DNA of 64,000 nucleotides from Meishania litoralis (GTDB lineage: Bacteria > Bacteroidota > Bacteroidia > Flavobacteriales > Flavobacteriaceae): contig NZ_JBHFPV010000002.1 in the NCBI RefSeq assembly GCF_042611095.1, positions 124,001 through 188,000 on the forward strand, written 5' to 3'. The translations under genes were made by a program, and so were the position numbers. The notes under the pieces were generated by a model that had not been told where the DNA came from, searched no databases, and worked only from the letters and a program-made list of their open reading frames with translations. The first letter of the stretch is position 1, and the number at the start of each line of letters is the position of its first letter. Positions 26,070-35,535 of the stretch are shown here, one piece after another.

Positions 26070-26972
26070 ATGCTTAAAAGACCTTCTGAAATTGGTGTTG
26101 GTGTCCTTCTTGCGATTCTAGGCGTCGTTCTTTTTTCCGCAAAGGCGGTCATGGTAAAATTGGCCTATACCTACCAAGTGGATCATTTGACCTTGCTTTT
26201 GTTTCGTATGGTCTTCGCCTTACCGTTTTATTTGGTCATCGTTATGGTCACCAAACCCGAACCGGGTCAAAAATTAAGACCCAAAGATTATTTGTGGCTG
26301 TTTCTTTTCGGTTTTCTAGGCTATTATTTGGCAAGTCTTTTTGATTTTATGGGATTGAAATACATCAAGGCCGGCTTAGAAAGGATCATTCTTTTTATCT
26401 ATCCCACCATTGTGGTCTTACTTTCTTGGCTGTTCTTTAAAAAAAGACTGACTTCGAACCAATTTATGGCAATTCTCATCACTTATTTGGGAGTGCTCAT
26501 TACGTTTTGGGATGAAATCGGGGTTTCCACGGAAGGAGTATATTGGGGCGGTTTCTTAATTTTTCTAAGTGCCTTTACCTACGCTGCATATTTGGTCGGT
26601 AGTGGTTGGCTGATACCAAAATTCGGGGTGCTTCGCTTCACCTCATATGCGATGATCGTATCGACGTTATGTATTTTGATTCATTATTCCCTAGTGCTTG
26701 ATTTTGACTTGTTCGATTATCCAAAAGAGGTTTATTATTTGGGATCGGCTATGGCATTGTTCTCTACATTGTTGCCCTCGTTTATGGTATCTGGGGCCAT
26801 CAAACGATTGGGGGCCTCAACTTTTTCCATTTTTGGAAGCCTTGGTCCGGTATCGACCATTATTTTGGCATTTTTCTTTTTGAACGAGCGTATCACTTAT
26901 GTGCAAATATTCGGAATGTACATTGTAATTGCAGGTGTAACCTTGGTTTCGAGAAAAAAGACAACCACTTGA
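26070..26972 (+). CDS. EamA-family (DMT) transporter
   Basis: A 300-residue integral membrane protein with about ten hydrophobic helices in two repeated halves, the EamA layout. The first helix reads GVGVLLAILGVVLFSAKAV and the last GMYIVIAGVTLVS. I prefer ATG 26070 (LKRPSEIG) over an ATG 36 bp upstream, since it gives the normal short N-terminus. Both remain possible. It probably exports or imports a small metabolite. The substrate is unknown. Confidence 0.82.
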   Translation: MLKRPSEIGVGVLLAILGVVLFSAKAVMVKLAYTYQVDHLTLLLFRMVFALPFYLVIVMVTKPEPGQKLRPKDYLWLFLFGFLGYYLASLFDFMGLKYIKAGLERIILFIYPTIVVLLSWLFFKKRLTSNQFMAILITYLGVLITFWDEIGVSTEGVYWGGFLIFLSAFTYAAYLVGSGWLIPKFGVLRFTSYAMIVSTLCILIHYSLVLDFDLFDYPKEVYYLGSAMALFSTLLPSFMVSGAIKRLGASTFSIFGSLGPVSTIILAFFFLNERITYVQIFGMYIVIAGVTLVSRKKTTT

Positions 26973-27002
26973 ACCGACCTTCTGCGAATGGGTAATATCA
27001 AC

Positions 27003-27055
27003 AAAACCCCCATTTTCATTGTTAATTACTTTAACGTATAGGGGTTTTATCTTTT
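27003..27055 (+). terminator. two-tier hairpin, probable terminator before topoisomerase IV
   Basis: AAAACCCC (27003-27010) pairs with GGGGTTTT (27041-27048). Inside the loop GTTAA (27021-27025) pairs with TTAAC (27031-27035). TATCTTTTTG follows. It would end transcription of the EamA gene before the topoisomerase operon. Confidence 0.55.
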
Positions 27056-27101
27056 TGCGAGTCGTGTTATCTTTAGCATCACTTAACCAAAATCCCGTCA
27101 A

Positions 27102-28973
27102 ATGGCCGAAATAAACCAGTATACCGAAGAAAACATACGTTCGCTCGATTGGAAGGAACATATCCGATTGCGGCCGGGCATGTACATTGGTAAACTGGGC
27201 GACGGATCTTCCGCCGATGATGGCATTTATATTCTATTAAAGGAAACCATAGATAACTGCATCGACGAATTTGTCATGGGGGCCGGAAAGACCATCGAGA
27301 TCAGTATTAGGGATAATGTGGTAAAAGTCCGCGATTACGGTCGCGGTATTCCCTTGGGCAAGGTAGTCGATGTGGTTTCGAAAATGAACACCGGGGGCAA
27401 GTACGATAGTCGTGCCTTTAAGAAATCGGTAGGGCTCAACGGAGTAGGTACGAAGGCCGTCAATGCACTTTCAAGTTTTTTCGAGGTACAATCCACCCGT
27501 GACAATCAGGTCAAGACGGCAAGGTTCAAACAAGGAGACCTTGTTTCCGAAGAAGGGCCTGAGACAAGTACAAAGCGCAAGGGTACAAAAGTTTCCTTTA
27601 CGCCCGACGAGGCCATTTTTAAAAAATACAAGTTCCGTACGGAATATGTAGAGCGTATGCTCAAGAACTATGTGTATTTGAATCCGGGGCTTACCATCGT
27701 ATTCAATGGAGAAAAATTCCATTCCGAGAACGGCCTGAAGGATCTGTTGGAAGACAATAACAATATGGATGATATGCTCTACCCGGTCATCCATTTGAAA
27801 GGTGATGACATTGAGGTGGCCATAACACACAGCAAGACCCAGTACAGTGAGGAATACCATTCTTTTGTGAACGGGCAGCATACCACACAGGGCGGAACGC
27901 ACCAATCGGCCTTTCGTGAGGCGATAGTGAAGACGGTCCGCGATTTCTATGGCAAAAATTACGATGCATCCGATATTCGAAAGTCCATTATTTCGGCCAT
28001 TTCGATTAAGGTAATGGAGCCCGTGTTCGAGAGCCAGACCAAGACAAAGCTGGGTTCTACCGATATGGGCGGCGATTTTCCGACAGTACGCACTTATGTC
28101 AATGATTTCGTGGGCAAATACCTTGATAATTACCTGCACAAAAATCCCGATACGGCCGAAAAATTGCAGCGCAAGATCATGATGGCCGAAAAAGAGCGGA
28201 AAGAACTTTCGGGCATTCGTAAATTGGCACGTGATCGGGCAAAAAAGTCGAGCCTGCATAATAAGAAACTCCGTGACTGCCGTGTACATTTGGGCGATAT
28301 GAAAAAAGATAATCGCCTTGATACCACACTTTTTATTACGGAGGGGGATTCGGCTTCAGGTTCTATTACAAAATCGCGCGATGTCAATACCCAGGCGGTT
28401 TTCAGTTTGCGCGGCAAACCTTTGAACTCTTATGGGATGTCAAAAAAAATCGTTTATGAAAACGAAGAGTTCAACCTGTTGCAGGCCGCATTGAACATTG
28501 AGGAATCCATGGAAGATCTGCGGTATAACAACGTCGTGATCGCCACAGATGCCGACGTTGATGGCATGCATATTCGATTGCTCTTGATTACCTTCTTTTT
28601 ACAGTTTTTTCCAGAATTGATCAAAGAAGGACATCTATATATTCTGCAAACGCCGCTGTTCAGGGTCCGGAACAAAAAAGAGACCATTTATTGTTATAGT
28701 GATGAAGAGAAAAGGGCGGCTATCGAAAAGTTGAGCGGAAAACCTGAGATAACGCGCTTTAAGGGATTGGGCGAAATTTCGCCCGACGAGTTCCAACATT
28801 TTATAGGTGACGATATCCGCTTGGAACCCGTAATGTTGGACAAGGCAATGTCGATAGAGGAATTGTTGAATTTTTATATGGGCAAAAACACGCCCGATCG
28901 TCAAAAATTCATAATCGAAAACCTTAAAGTAGAAGTTGACCTTGTAGATGACAACAAATTATTAACTAAATAA
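27102..28973 (+). CDS. parE: DNA topoisomerase IV subunit B
   Basis: A 623-residue type IIA topoisomerase ATPase subunit. The GHKL ATPase motifs are ETIDNCIDEF and RDYGRGIPLG, plus GLNGVGTKAVNALS. The TOPRIM domain has ITEGDSASGS and the metal-binding DADVDGMHIR. Its length and the coupling to the A subunit 16 bp downstream fit the Bacteroidota topoisomerase IV pair rather than gyrase. A TATCTTTA at 27068-27075, one base off the -7 consensus, may be its promoter. The complex decatenates chromosomes using ATP. Confidence 0.92.
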   Translation: MAEINQYTEENIRSLDWKEHIRLRPGMYIGKLGDGSSADDGIYILLKETIDNCIDEFVMGAGKTIEISIRDNVVKVRDYGRGIPLGKVVDVVSKMNTGGKYDSRAFKKSVGLNGVGTKAVNALSSFFEVQSTRDNQVKTARFKQGDLVSEEGPETSTKRKGTKVSFTPDEAIFKKYKFRTEYVERMLKNYVYLNPGLTIVFNGEKFHSENGLKDLLEDNNNMDDMLYPVIHLKGDDIEVAITHSKTQYSEEYHSFVNGQHTTQGGTHQSAFREAIVKTVRDFYGKNYDASDIRKSIISAISIKVMEPVFESQTKTKLGSTDMGGDFPTVRTYVNDFVGKYLDNYLHKNPDTAEKLQRKIMMAEKERKELSGIRKLARDRAKKSSLHNKKLRDCRVHLGDMKKDNRLDTTLFITEGDSASGSITKSRDVNTQAVFSLRGKPLNSYGMSKKIVYENEEFNLLQAALNIEESMEDLRYNNVVIATDADVDGMHIRLLLITFFLQFFPELIKEGHLYILQTPLFRVRNKKETIYCYSDEEKRAAIEKLSGKPEITRFKGLGEISPDEFQHFIGDDIRLEPVMLDKAMSIEELLNFYMGKNTPDRQKFIIENLKVEVDLVDDNKLLTK

Positions 28974-28989
28974 ATAGGCATACTTCTGA

Positions 28990-31770
28990 ATGGAAGAAAA
29001 TGACGAACTGAACCTGCCTCCCGAAGATGAAGGATTACCGAATGACGGGGTAGGAGGCTCTTCTGAAGACAAGGGGACAACCGGTGGTGATGCGGATGTA
29101 GATACCAATGAAACCGAAAATTTAGGGGAAGAAAATAATCAGCCAGTGGCCGATGACGCACTTACGCGCGTTTCGGGAATGTACATGGACTGGTTCTTGG
29201 ATTATGCCTCTTACGTAATCCTAGAGCGTGCCGTACCGGCGATTGAAGACGGGTTCAAACCTGTGCAGCGGCGTATTATGCATGCCCTGAAAGAACTTGA
29301 CGACGGGCGTTACAATAAAGTGGCCAATGTAGTGGGCCACACCATGCAATATCACCCCCATGGCGATGCAAGTATAGCCGATGCCATGGTGCAAATCGGG
29401 CAAAAAGACCTGTTGATCGATACGCAGGGAAACTGGGGGAACATTCTTACCGGAGATGGTGCCGCTGCGTCAAGATATATCGAGGCAAGGCTTTCAAAAT
29501 TTGCCCTAGAAGTCGTTTTCAGTCCGAAAATTACCGAGTGGCAGCTTTCATATGACGGCAGAAAGAAAGAACCGATAAATCTTCCGGTAAAATTTCCATT
29601 GCTATTGGCCCAAGGTGCAGAGGGTATTGCCGTTGGACTTTCGACCAAAATACTTCCTCATAACTTCAATGAACTGATCGATGCGTCGATAAAACATTTA
29701 CAGGGCAAAAGGTTCAAGTTGTATCCCGACTTTCCGACGGGTGGTATCATCGATACCGAAAACTACAATGATGGTATGCGGGGAGGGAAGATACGGGTGC
29801 GCGCACGAATATCCCAACATGATAAAAATACATTGGTAATCAATGAAATACCGTATGGAACCAATACCTCTTCTTTAATAGATTCTATTCTAAAGGCGAA
29901 CGATAAAGGAAAGATCAAGGTTAAAAAAATCGAGGACAACACCGCCGCCGAAGTCGAGATTTTGGTGCACTTGCCTGCCGGAATCTCCCCAGACAAGACC
30001 ATTGACGCATTATATGCCTTTACGGCATGTGAATCCTCCATATCACCTTTGGCATGTATCATTGAAGACAATAAACCACTGTTTATAGGTGTGACCGAAA
30101 TGCTCAAGCGCTCTACCGATGCCACGGTCGACCTTTTGAAACAAGAGCTTGAACTGCAGTTGGGTGAACTCGAGGAGCAATGGCATGCAGCTTCACTTGA
30201 ACGTATTTTCATTGAAAACCGTATTTATCGGGACATTGAGGAAGAGGAGACCTGGGAGGGCGTGATCCTTGCCATCGATAAGGGGTTAAAGCCGCACACC
30301 AAACATCTTAAGCGGGCCGTTACCGAAGAAGATATTGTTCGGTTGACCGAAATAAGGATAAAGAGAATCTCAAAATTCGACTTGGACAAGGCCCAGCAAA
30401 ACCTTGATAATTTAGAACAGAAAATTGCTGAGGTCAAACACCATCTGGCCCATCTTATCGAATATTCGATAGATTATTTCAAAAATCTCAAAGATAAATA
30501 CGGCAAGGGCCGCGAGCGTAAATCGGAAATCAAGATTTTCGATGATATCGAGGCGACCAAAGTGGTGATCCGCAACACCAAACTCTACGTGAATCGCGAA
30601 GAAGGCTTTGTGGGCACTTCGCTCAGGCGTGACGAATATGTCACCGATTGTAGCGATATCGACGACATCATCGCTTTCACAAAAGAAGGCAAGATGATGG
30701 TGTTCAAGGTCGATTCAAAGACCTTTGTAGGCAAAAACATCATTCATGTCGCCGTTTTTAAGAAAAAAGACAAGCGCACCATCTATAATATGATTTACAA
30801 GGATGGTAAAGGTGGTGCAACCTATATCAAAAGATTCGCCGTAACCAGTATCACCCGTGATAAAATGTACGACCTTACCAATGACAAGGCAGGTACCGAC
30901 GTGCTTTATTTTTCTGCCAATCCGAATGGAGAAGCAGAGATTGTCACGGTCAACTTACGTCAGGCCGGAAGCATCAAAAAATTGAAATGGGACATGGATT
31001 TTGCCGATGTGTTAATCAAGGGCAGGGCGTCAAAGGGAAATATTGTCACCAAATACACGGTTAAACGTATTGAACTGAAAGAGAAAGGGTTGTCTACCCT
31101 AAAGCCTCGAAAACTATGGTTCGACGACACCGTTCAGCGTTTGAATATCGATGAGCGTGGTGAGTTTTTAGGTGAATTCACCAGTGACGACCGATTATTG
31201 ATCGTCAATCAAAAAGGAATTGTAAAAACCGTAATTCCTGAATTGACCCTTCATTTTGAGGACGATATCATAGTACTTGAAAAATGGGATCCCGCCAAAC
31301 CTTTGACAGCCATCTACTGGGAAGGAGAAAAAGAGCTTTATTATGTCAAACGCTTTTTGATAGAGAATCCCGATAAAGAAGAAACGGTCATTACCGACCA
31401 TCCGAAATCGCACCTCGAAACGATCTTTACAGATTATCGGCCTCGAACCGAGGTAGTCTTTGCAAAGAAGAGAGGGCACGAGCGTAAGGAAAATATGGAG
31501 GTAAACCTTGAAGAATTCATTGCGGTGAAAGGTATAACGGCAATGGGAAATCAATTGACAAAGGAAAAGGTTTTGGAGATCAATGCACTTGAGGCATTGC
31601 CCTATGAACCTCCTCAACAACAACCACCGGAAGAAATTGAGGTCGTGGACGAAGAAAATGTGTCCTCTTCTGCCCGAAGTGAGGGGCAAGAAGGATCCTC
31701 GAACACGAAAGGCGCCATACCGGATAAAGACGAAGAAATAGATGGAGATGGGCAAACGACACTTTTCTAG
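28990..31770 (+). CDS. parC: DNA topoisomerase IV subunit A with acidic ends
   Basis: A 926-residue breakage-reunion subunit. The N-terminal 55 residues are an acidic, disordered extension. The core starts at MYMDWFLDYASYVILERAVP, the winged-helix region has QYHPHGDASI, and the catalytic tyrosine is Tyr163 in AAASRYIEARLS. Coiled-coil segments lie around residues 375-500 and the beta-pinwheel C-terminal domain follows. The last 50 residues are again acidic and low complexity and end in QTTLF. That ending resembles the beta-clamp binding pentapeptide (see findings). It forms the A2B2 enzyme with the upstream B subunit. Confidence 0.93.
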   Translation: MEENDELNLPPEDEGLPNDGVGGSSEDKGTTGGDADVDTNETENLGEENNQPVADDALTRVSGMYMDWFLDYASYVILERAVPAIEDGFKPVQRRIMHALKELDDGRYNKVANVVGHTMQYHPHGDASIADAMVQIGQKDLLIDTQGNWGNILTGDGAAASRYIEARLSKFALEVVFSPKITEWQLSYDGRKKEPINLPVKFPLLLAQGAEGIAVGLSTKILPHNFNELIDASIKHLQGKRFKLYPDFPTGGIIDTENYNDGMRGGKIRVRARISQHDKNTLVINEIPYGTNTSSLIDSILKANDKGKIKVKKIEDNTAAEVEILVHLPAGISPDKTIDALYAFTACESSISPLACIIEDNKPLFIGVTEMLKRSTDATVDLLKQELELQLGELEEQWHAASLERIFIENRIYRDIEEEETWEGVILAIDKGLKPHTKHLKRAVTEEDIVRLTEIRIKRISKFDLDKAQQNLDNLEQKIAEVKHHLAHLIEYSIDYFKNLKDKYGKGRERKSEIKIFDDIEATKVVIRNTKLYVNREEGFVGTSLRRDEYVTDCSDIDDIIAFTKEGKMMVFKVDSKTFVGKNIIHVAVFKKKDKRTIYNMIYKDGKGGATYIKRFAVTSITRDKMYDLTNDKAGTDVLYFSANPNGEAEIVTVNLRQAGSIKKLKWDMDFADVLIKGRASKGNIVTKYTVKRIELKEKGLSTLKPRKLWFDDTVQRLNIDERGEFLGEFTSDDRLLIVNQKGIVKTVIPELTLHFEDDIIVLEKWDPAKPLTAIYWEGEKELYYVKRFLIENPDKEETVITDHPKSHLETIFTDYRPRTEVVFAKKRGHERKENMEVNLEEFIAVKGITAMGNQLTKEKVLEINALEALPYEPPQQQPPEEIEVVDEENVSSSARSEGQEGSSNTKGAIPDKDEEIDGDGQTTLF

Positions 31771-31883
31771 AACGCCATTAAATGGGCATGCCTAAAATCA
31801 TTTTTTTTTTGCATACCCACTCAAATAGTTAAATTTTTTATGCGAAAGCGAGGCGGTTGATCAATGCATAAAATTTCTAATAA

Positions 31884-32315
31884 ATGAAAAACTTTGTACA
31901 GGAGTTCAAGAATTTTGCGATCAAAGGAAATATGATCGACATGGCCATTGGAATTATCATTGGCGCCTCTTTTAATGCCGTTGTCAATACCCTGGTCAAA
32001 AAAATCATCATGCCGCCTTTGTCCCTGGCAACTGATGGGGTCAATTTATCGAACAAAAAAATGGTTCTCAGAGAAGCCACCGACACCGTCGAAGAGGTCG
32101 CGATCGGCTATGGCGAAATGATAGAGGTTTTTGTGGATTTCGGAATTGTTGCGTTCACAATTTTTATCCTATTAAAGGGAATCAATCGTTTTCGCGATAA
32201 GGCGGAGAACCCAGAAGATCCGGAAGTCGAAACCCCAAAAAATATCGAATTGTTGTCGAACTTGGAGAAATTGATGAAAGAGCAGAACGAACTTTTGAGG
32301 GATATAAAGAAATAA
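31884..32315 (+). CDS. mscL: large-conductance mechanosensitive channel
   Basis: A 143-residue channel subunit. The N-terminal amphipathic FVQEFKNFAIKGNMIDMAIG leads into the first helix (GIIIGASFNAVVNTLV), and a second helix (VDFGIVAFTIFILLKGIN) lies near residue 90. The periplasmic loop between them is longer than in E. coli. The C-terminal LLSNLEKLMKEQNELLRDI forms the cytosolic helical bundle. It opens on osmotic downshock. The 113-bp gap from the topoisomerase gene, with a T-tract near 31799-31811, suggests separate transcription. Confidence 0.93.
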   Translation: MKNFVQEFKNFAIKGNMIDMAIGIIIGASFNAVVNTLVKKIIMPPLSLATDGVNLSNKKMVLREATDTVEEVAIGYGEMIEVFVDFGIVAFTIFILLKGINRFRDKAENPEDPEVETPKNIELLSNLEKLMKEQNELLRDIKK

Positions 32316-32364
32316 ATCTGCATACAAATTATATTCGATTATCTTTAGACGAAAATTATTTTAA

Positions 32365-33321
32365 ATGGATTTTACCAACCCCCTGGTTTACGGAGTACCT
32401 TGTTTTATTGCTTTTATTCTTTTAGAGCTCACCTATAGCAAGACCCACGGAGATGATGATCTGTACGAATGGAAGGATTTGTTCGCCAGTGGATTCATGG
32501 GTGTGGGTTCGGCGATCATCGGGCCCTTTTTCAAGGTTGTCTTTGCCATTGTACTTTTTGAGGCGACTTTCGAATTCTTTAATCCAGAAGTTGATGGCGT
32601 GCGTACCAATCTTTTGGGCTATAAATCATTCGGCTATGCGTGGTGGGTGTTTTTGCTCTGCCAGTTGGCCGATGATTTTACCTATTATTGGTTCCATAGG
32701 GCCAATCACGAGATACGTGTCTTGTGGGCCGCACACATCGTACATCATTCTTCGGATAATTTCAATTTGGGCACGGCCGTTCGCAACGGATGGTTCACCA
32801 TACTCTATAAACCGTTGTTCTACATGTGGCTGCCAGCAGTAGGCTTCCCTCCGGAAGTGGTGATGGTCTGTCTCGGCATCGAGGCCCTATGGCAATTTCA
32901 GCTACATTCCCAATACGTGCCTAAGATGGGAATTATCGAAAAAATATTCAATACCCATACGATGCACCAGGTACATCACGCTCAGAACGTCGAGTACTTG
33001 GACAAGAACCATGGGGGCTTCCTGAATATTTTCGATAAGCTTTTCGGCACTTGGAAAGAACTTGATGATGACATCGATGTGAAATACGGGGTTATCCATC
33101 CACCCAAGAATCACAACCCTTTAGAGATTTTGACCCATGAGTACAAGGATATTTGGAAGGATATGAAGAAATCTCCAAAACTATATCACAAATTCATGTA
33201 TGTTTTTGGCCCACCAGGATGGAGCCATGATGGGAGTACTTTGACCGTCAAACAACAGCAACGTTTGTTTGAAATGCAAAAGAAAATGAATCCTGATATG
33301 GTGTTCGAACGACCGAACTAA
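32365..33321 (+). CDS. sterol desaturase/fatty acid hydroxylase family membrane protein (second copy)
   Basis: A 318-residue membrane protein with histidine clusters HRANH, HIVHHSSD and HQVHHA, arranged as in PF04116 di-iron hydroxylases. Hydrophobic helices occupy the N-terminal third and residues about 145-180. The C-terminal 60 residues are a soluble tail. It is only distantly similar to the copy at 18124, so the two are paralogous family members rather than a recent duplication. TATCTTTA at 32340-32347 is a near-match to the -7 element. The substrate lipid is unknown. Confidence 0.82.
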   Translation: MDFTNPLVYGVPCFIAFILLELTYSKTHGDDDLYEWKDLFASGFMGVGSAIIGPFFKVVFAIVLFEATFEFFNPEVDGVRTNLLGYKSFGYAWWVFLLCQLADDFTYYWFHRANHEIRVLWAAHIVHHSSDNFNLGTAVRNGWFTILYKPLFYMWLPAVGFPPEVVMVCLGIEALWQFQLHSQYVPKMGIIEKIFNTHTMHQVHHAQNVEYLDKNHGGFLNIFDKLFGTWKELDDDIDVKYGVIHPPKNHNPLEILTHEYKDIWKDMKKSPKLYHKFMYVFGPPGWSHDGSTLTVKQQQRLFEMQKKMNPDMVFERPN

Positions 33322-33341
33322 GGTTTAAATTAGCGCAACGG

Positions 33342-33883
33342 TCAGTTGGCCTGTTCATAGGCTTCCCTTAACCATTTGAATAGTTCTTCGTCGATTTGGT
33401 CAACAGAATCTGTTCGCACCCTAGGCGTGCACATATTGCCAAAGGGGCCTGAATTTTCCAATCTTGCGGTTGTACCCTTGTCACGAATTTTGAGTCCTAA
33501 GTCGATTCTTGTCTTCGTAGCAGGCCTTATCAATGCGAATTATTTGTTCCGTACGAGGCTTACACTTGCCTTTTTAGAGACTTCTTGACATCATTGCCAA
33601 GGTTTTCGATTACGGTAATATGCTTATTGTGTATGGGTAGCAAACCTTCTTTTTCCATGTATTGAGCACCAAATTATTGTCGTCGCCATCGTTCTCTTTT
33701 GATAGGAGCACAATATTATTCACGTAGCCGTGGATGACACCATATTCTTTTTTGAGAAAGTTGAATGCTTCCGAGTGCTTTCCAAAGGTTTTGGACTTTA
33801 TGAGCGATTTCCATTCCAACAAAGATATCCCTTCTTATCGGGGATGTTGTCGATCATGGTTTGAAGCGCTTGGTCCTTTTTCG
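33342..33883 (-). pseudogene. DUF4287/DUF5655 family pseudogene with frameshifts and a stop
   Basis: Read on the minus strand across frames, the parts align to one family protein. KKDQALQTMIDNIPDKKG is followed by a frame change to LEWKSLIKSKTFGKHSEAF and KKEYGVIHGYVNNIVLLSKE. A second frame change leads to AQYMEKEGLLPIHNKH. A third gives KKASVSLVRNK, a TAA stop near 33537, and then IRPATKTRIDLGLK to a normal end at 33342. No start codon remains, and the 5' end abuts the stop of terC (33889). At least three frame changes and one nonsense codon mean the gene is dead. Confidence 0.85.
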
Positions 33884-33888
33884 AATGT

Positions 33889-34710
33889 TTACTGGTCGTT
33901 CTCGGTAATTTCCCGAATTTCCGATTTTGTGTTTTTCTTCATCCGCAGATCCAAAAATTCGACCAATAGTGAGAATGCAATGGCGAAATAGAGATACCCT
34001 TTAGGAATTACGCCTACTTCTTGGTCGAACACGACAAGGTGGCCAATATGCGCGGCTTCGGCTATCAACATGAAACCGATAAGGATCAAAAACGAGAGTC
34101 CTAAAATTTGAATCGAAGGATGTTTGTTGACAAACTCCCCGACGGGATTCGCAAAGAGCATCATTATCACTACTGAAATTACGACGGCGATGATCATCAA
34201 TACCAGCGCATCGTTCGGATTAGGTGAAATGCCATTGGTCATTCCTATGGCCGTTAAGATAGAATCGAAAGAAAAAACGATGTTGATAAGTGTTATCTGT
34301 ACAATCGCTTTGGATAGCGAGCTGGACTGAGACCGTTTTATCTCAACCTCATCGTGCCCTTTGTGCTCTACTTTTTCGTGTATCTCCCTGGTACTTTTGA
34401 ACAATAAAAAAAGTCCGCCTGCAAAAAGTATCAACGCTTGTCCGCTAATACCTCCCGATATCCAATCATGTTCAAACTCCCAAAAAGGTTTTTTCATGGC
34501 CGTTAGCCAAGTTATTCCGAACAATAACACGATCCGCATTACCATGGCCAGTATTAATCCGATGTTCGTGGCCTTTCTGCGCTGGGTCTTTTCCAATTTG
34601 TCGGCCGCTATCGATATGAATATTATATTATCGATACCGAGTACGATCTCTAAAAATGTTAAGGTCAAAAGGGCGATCCAAGCATCTGGACTTGTGAAGA
34701 TTTCAAACAT
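33889..34710 (-). CDS. TerC family membrane protein
   Basis: A 273-residue integral membrane protein with seven to nine helices. TerC motifs are LTLTFLEIVLGIDNIIFIS near the N-terminus and INIVFSFDSILTAIGMTNG mid-protein, each with the conserved Asp in a membrane helix. A charged cytosolic loop (residues about 108-130) separates the halves. Members take part in metal export, particularly Mn2+, and tellurite resistance. Metal export is inferred from the family. Confidence 0.87.
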   Translation of the reverse strand: MFEIFTSPDAWIALLTLTFLEIVLGIDNIIFISIAADKLEKTQRRKATNIGLILAMVMRIVLLFGITWLTAMKKPFWEFEHDWISGGISGQALILFAGGLFLLFKSTREIHEKVEHKGHDEVEIKRSQSSSLSKAIVQITLINIVFSFDSILTAIGMTNGISPNPNDALVLMIIAVVISVVIMMLFANPVGEFVNKHPSIQILGLSFLILIGFMLIAEAAHIGHLVVFDQEVGVIPKGYLYFAIAFSLLVEFLDLRMKKNTKSEIREITENDQ

Positions 34711-34721
34711 GGTTTTAGTGT

Positions 34722-35099
34722 TTAGTTGGTTTTAATCGCGGTTCCCCTAGATTTGTTGCTATCTCCAACAATGTTATACTCAAATGTATAAGAATTCTCC
34801 GTTGTGGACAATATTTTCATATGAATGGAACGCTCTTCAGATTTGTTTTTAGGATTTATTTTCTTGACCACATATTCACAATCATTGATCCACCGTACCG
34901 AAGAGCTATCTATTTTTCCGTCGTAGTATTCGATGCTCAAATCTCCCTGTCTCGTAAATTTGCCGGTTTTGGCAATTCCATCAGCGATATAGTCAAATGA
35001 AAACACCCCATTTCGGTAAGCCTCACAGTATCTTTCGGGCTGATGGCATGAGGCTAGCATAGTCCCCATGACAACAAGAAGCCATAATGATTTTTTCAT
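34722..35099 (-). CDS. small lipoprotein, unknown
   Basis: A 125-residue predicted lipoprotein: the signal segment ends in MLASC at Cys18. The mature part is beta-rich (VFSFDYIADGIAKTGKF, YTFEYNIVGDSNKSRGTA). Similar flavobacterial proteins are sometimes labelled DNA topoisomerase IV in databases, which the sequence does not support. It starts 61 bp beyond the regulator gene and ends 11 bp before terC, so it may be cotranscribed with terC. Confidence 0.7.
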   Translation of the reverse strand: MKKSLWLLVVMGTMLASCHQPERYCEAYRNGVFSFDYIADGIAKTGKFTRQGDLSIEYYDGKIDSSSVRWINDCEYVVKKINPKNKSEERSIHMKILSTTENSYTFEYNIVGDSNKSRGTAIKTN

Positions 35100-35160
35100 A
35101 ATGCAAAATAACGGATTTTATTTCTTGATCTGCAATTTTGGAATCATCAAACCAATATGG

Positions 35161-35535
35161 TCAATGATTAAAAGGATTGAAAGATTCAAAGCTTCCGTCG
35201 TTATACAAAATAATGATTCGATCTATTTGTTTTTCAGACCTGAATGATTTTTCGTTCAGCTGATTTTGCGTCATGGGATCGGTAGGGGCGGAGTCCTCCA
35301 ATTTCTTATGGTCCATTGGAAAAGTACCTTTGCCCTGCAAAAGCCAGTACAAGTCCACTTCTGGAAATGCCTTGACAACTTTGAGTACGAACTCTAAACT
35401 GGGCTTATTCCTTCCCGAAAGCAAATGGGAAATACTGGAGCGTTGTACATTGATCCTATCGGCAAATACCGAGGCCGATATTCCATGATAATGAAATATC
35501 TCCTCCAAACGTTTGATGAAGTCTTCTGAGTTCAC
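35161..35535 (-). CDS. XRE-type helix-turn-helix regulator
   Basis: A 124-residue regulator with an N-terminal HTH_3 domain: ASVFADRINVQRSSISHLLSGRNKPSLEFVLKVVKAFP covers residues about 20-58. The remainder is a polar tail, probably for dimerisation, ending in IDRIIILYNDGSFESF. It is divergent from the M14 peptidase gene across 276 bp of AT-rich DNA with repeated motifs, where it probably binds. Targets are unproven. Confidence 0.85.
   Translation of the reverse strand: MNSEDFIKRLEEIFHYHGISASVFADRINVQRSSISHLLSGRNKPSLEFVLKVVKAFPEVDLYWLLQGKGTFPMDHKKLEDSAPTDPMTQNQLNEKSFRSEKQIDRIIILYNDGSFESFNPFNH

Noticed and set aside
27471..28289. 272-codon open frame on the minus strand within parE
   Set aside because: It lies fully opposite parE motifs. 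Its composition is an antisense shadow and it resembles no family.
31795..31830. Terminator after the topoisomerase A gene
   Set aside because: GGGCATGC and GCATACCC can pair, but the T-tract lies in the loop rather than after the stem.
34722..35099. Label as DNA topoisomerase IV
   Set aside because: Similar proteins carry this name in databases, but the sequence is a small lipoprotein without any topoisomerase motif.
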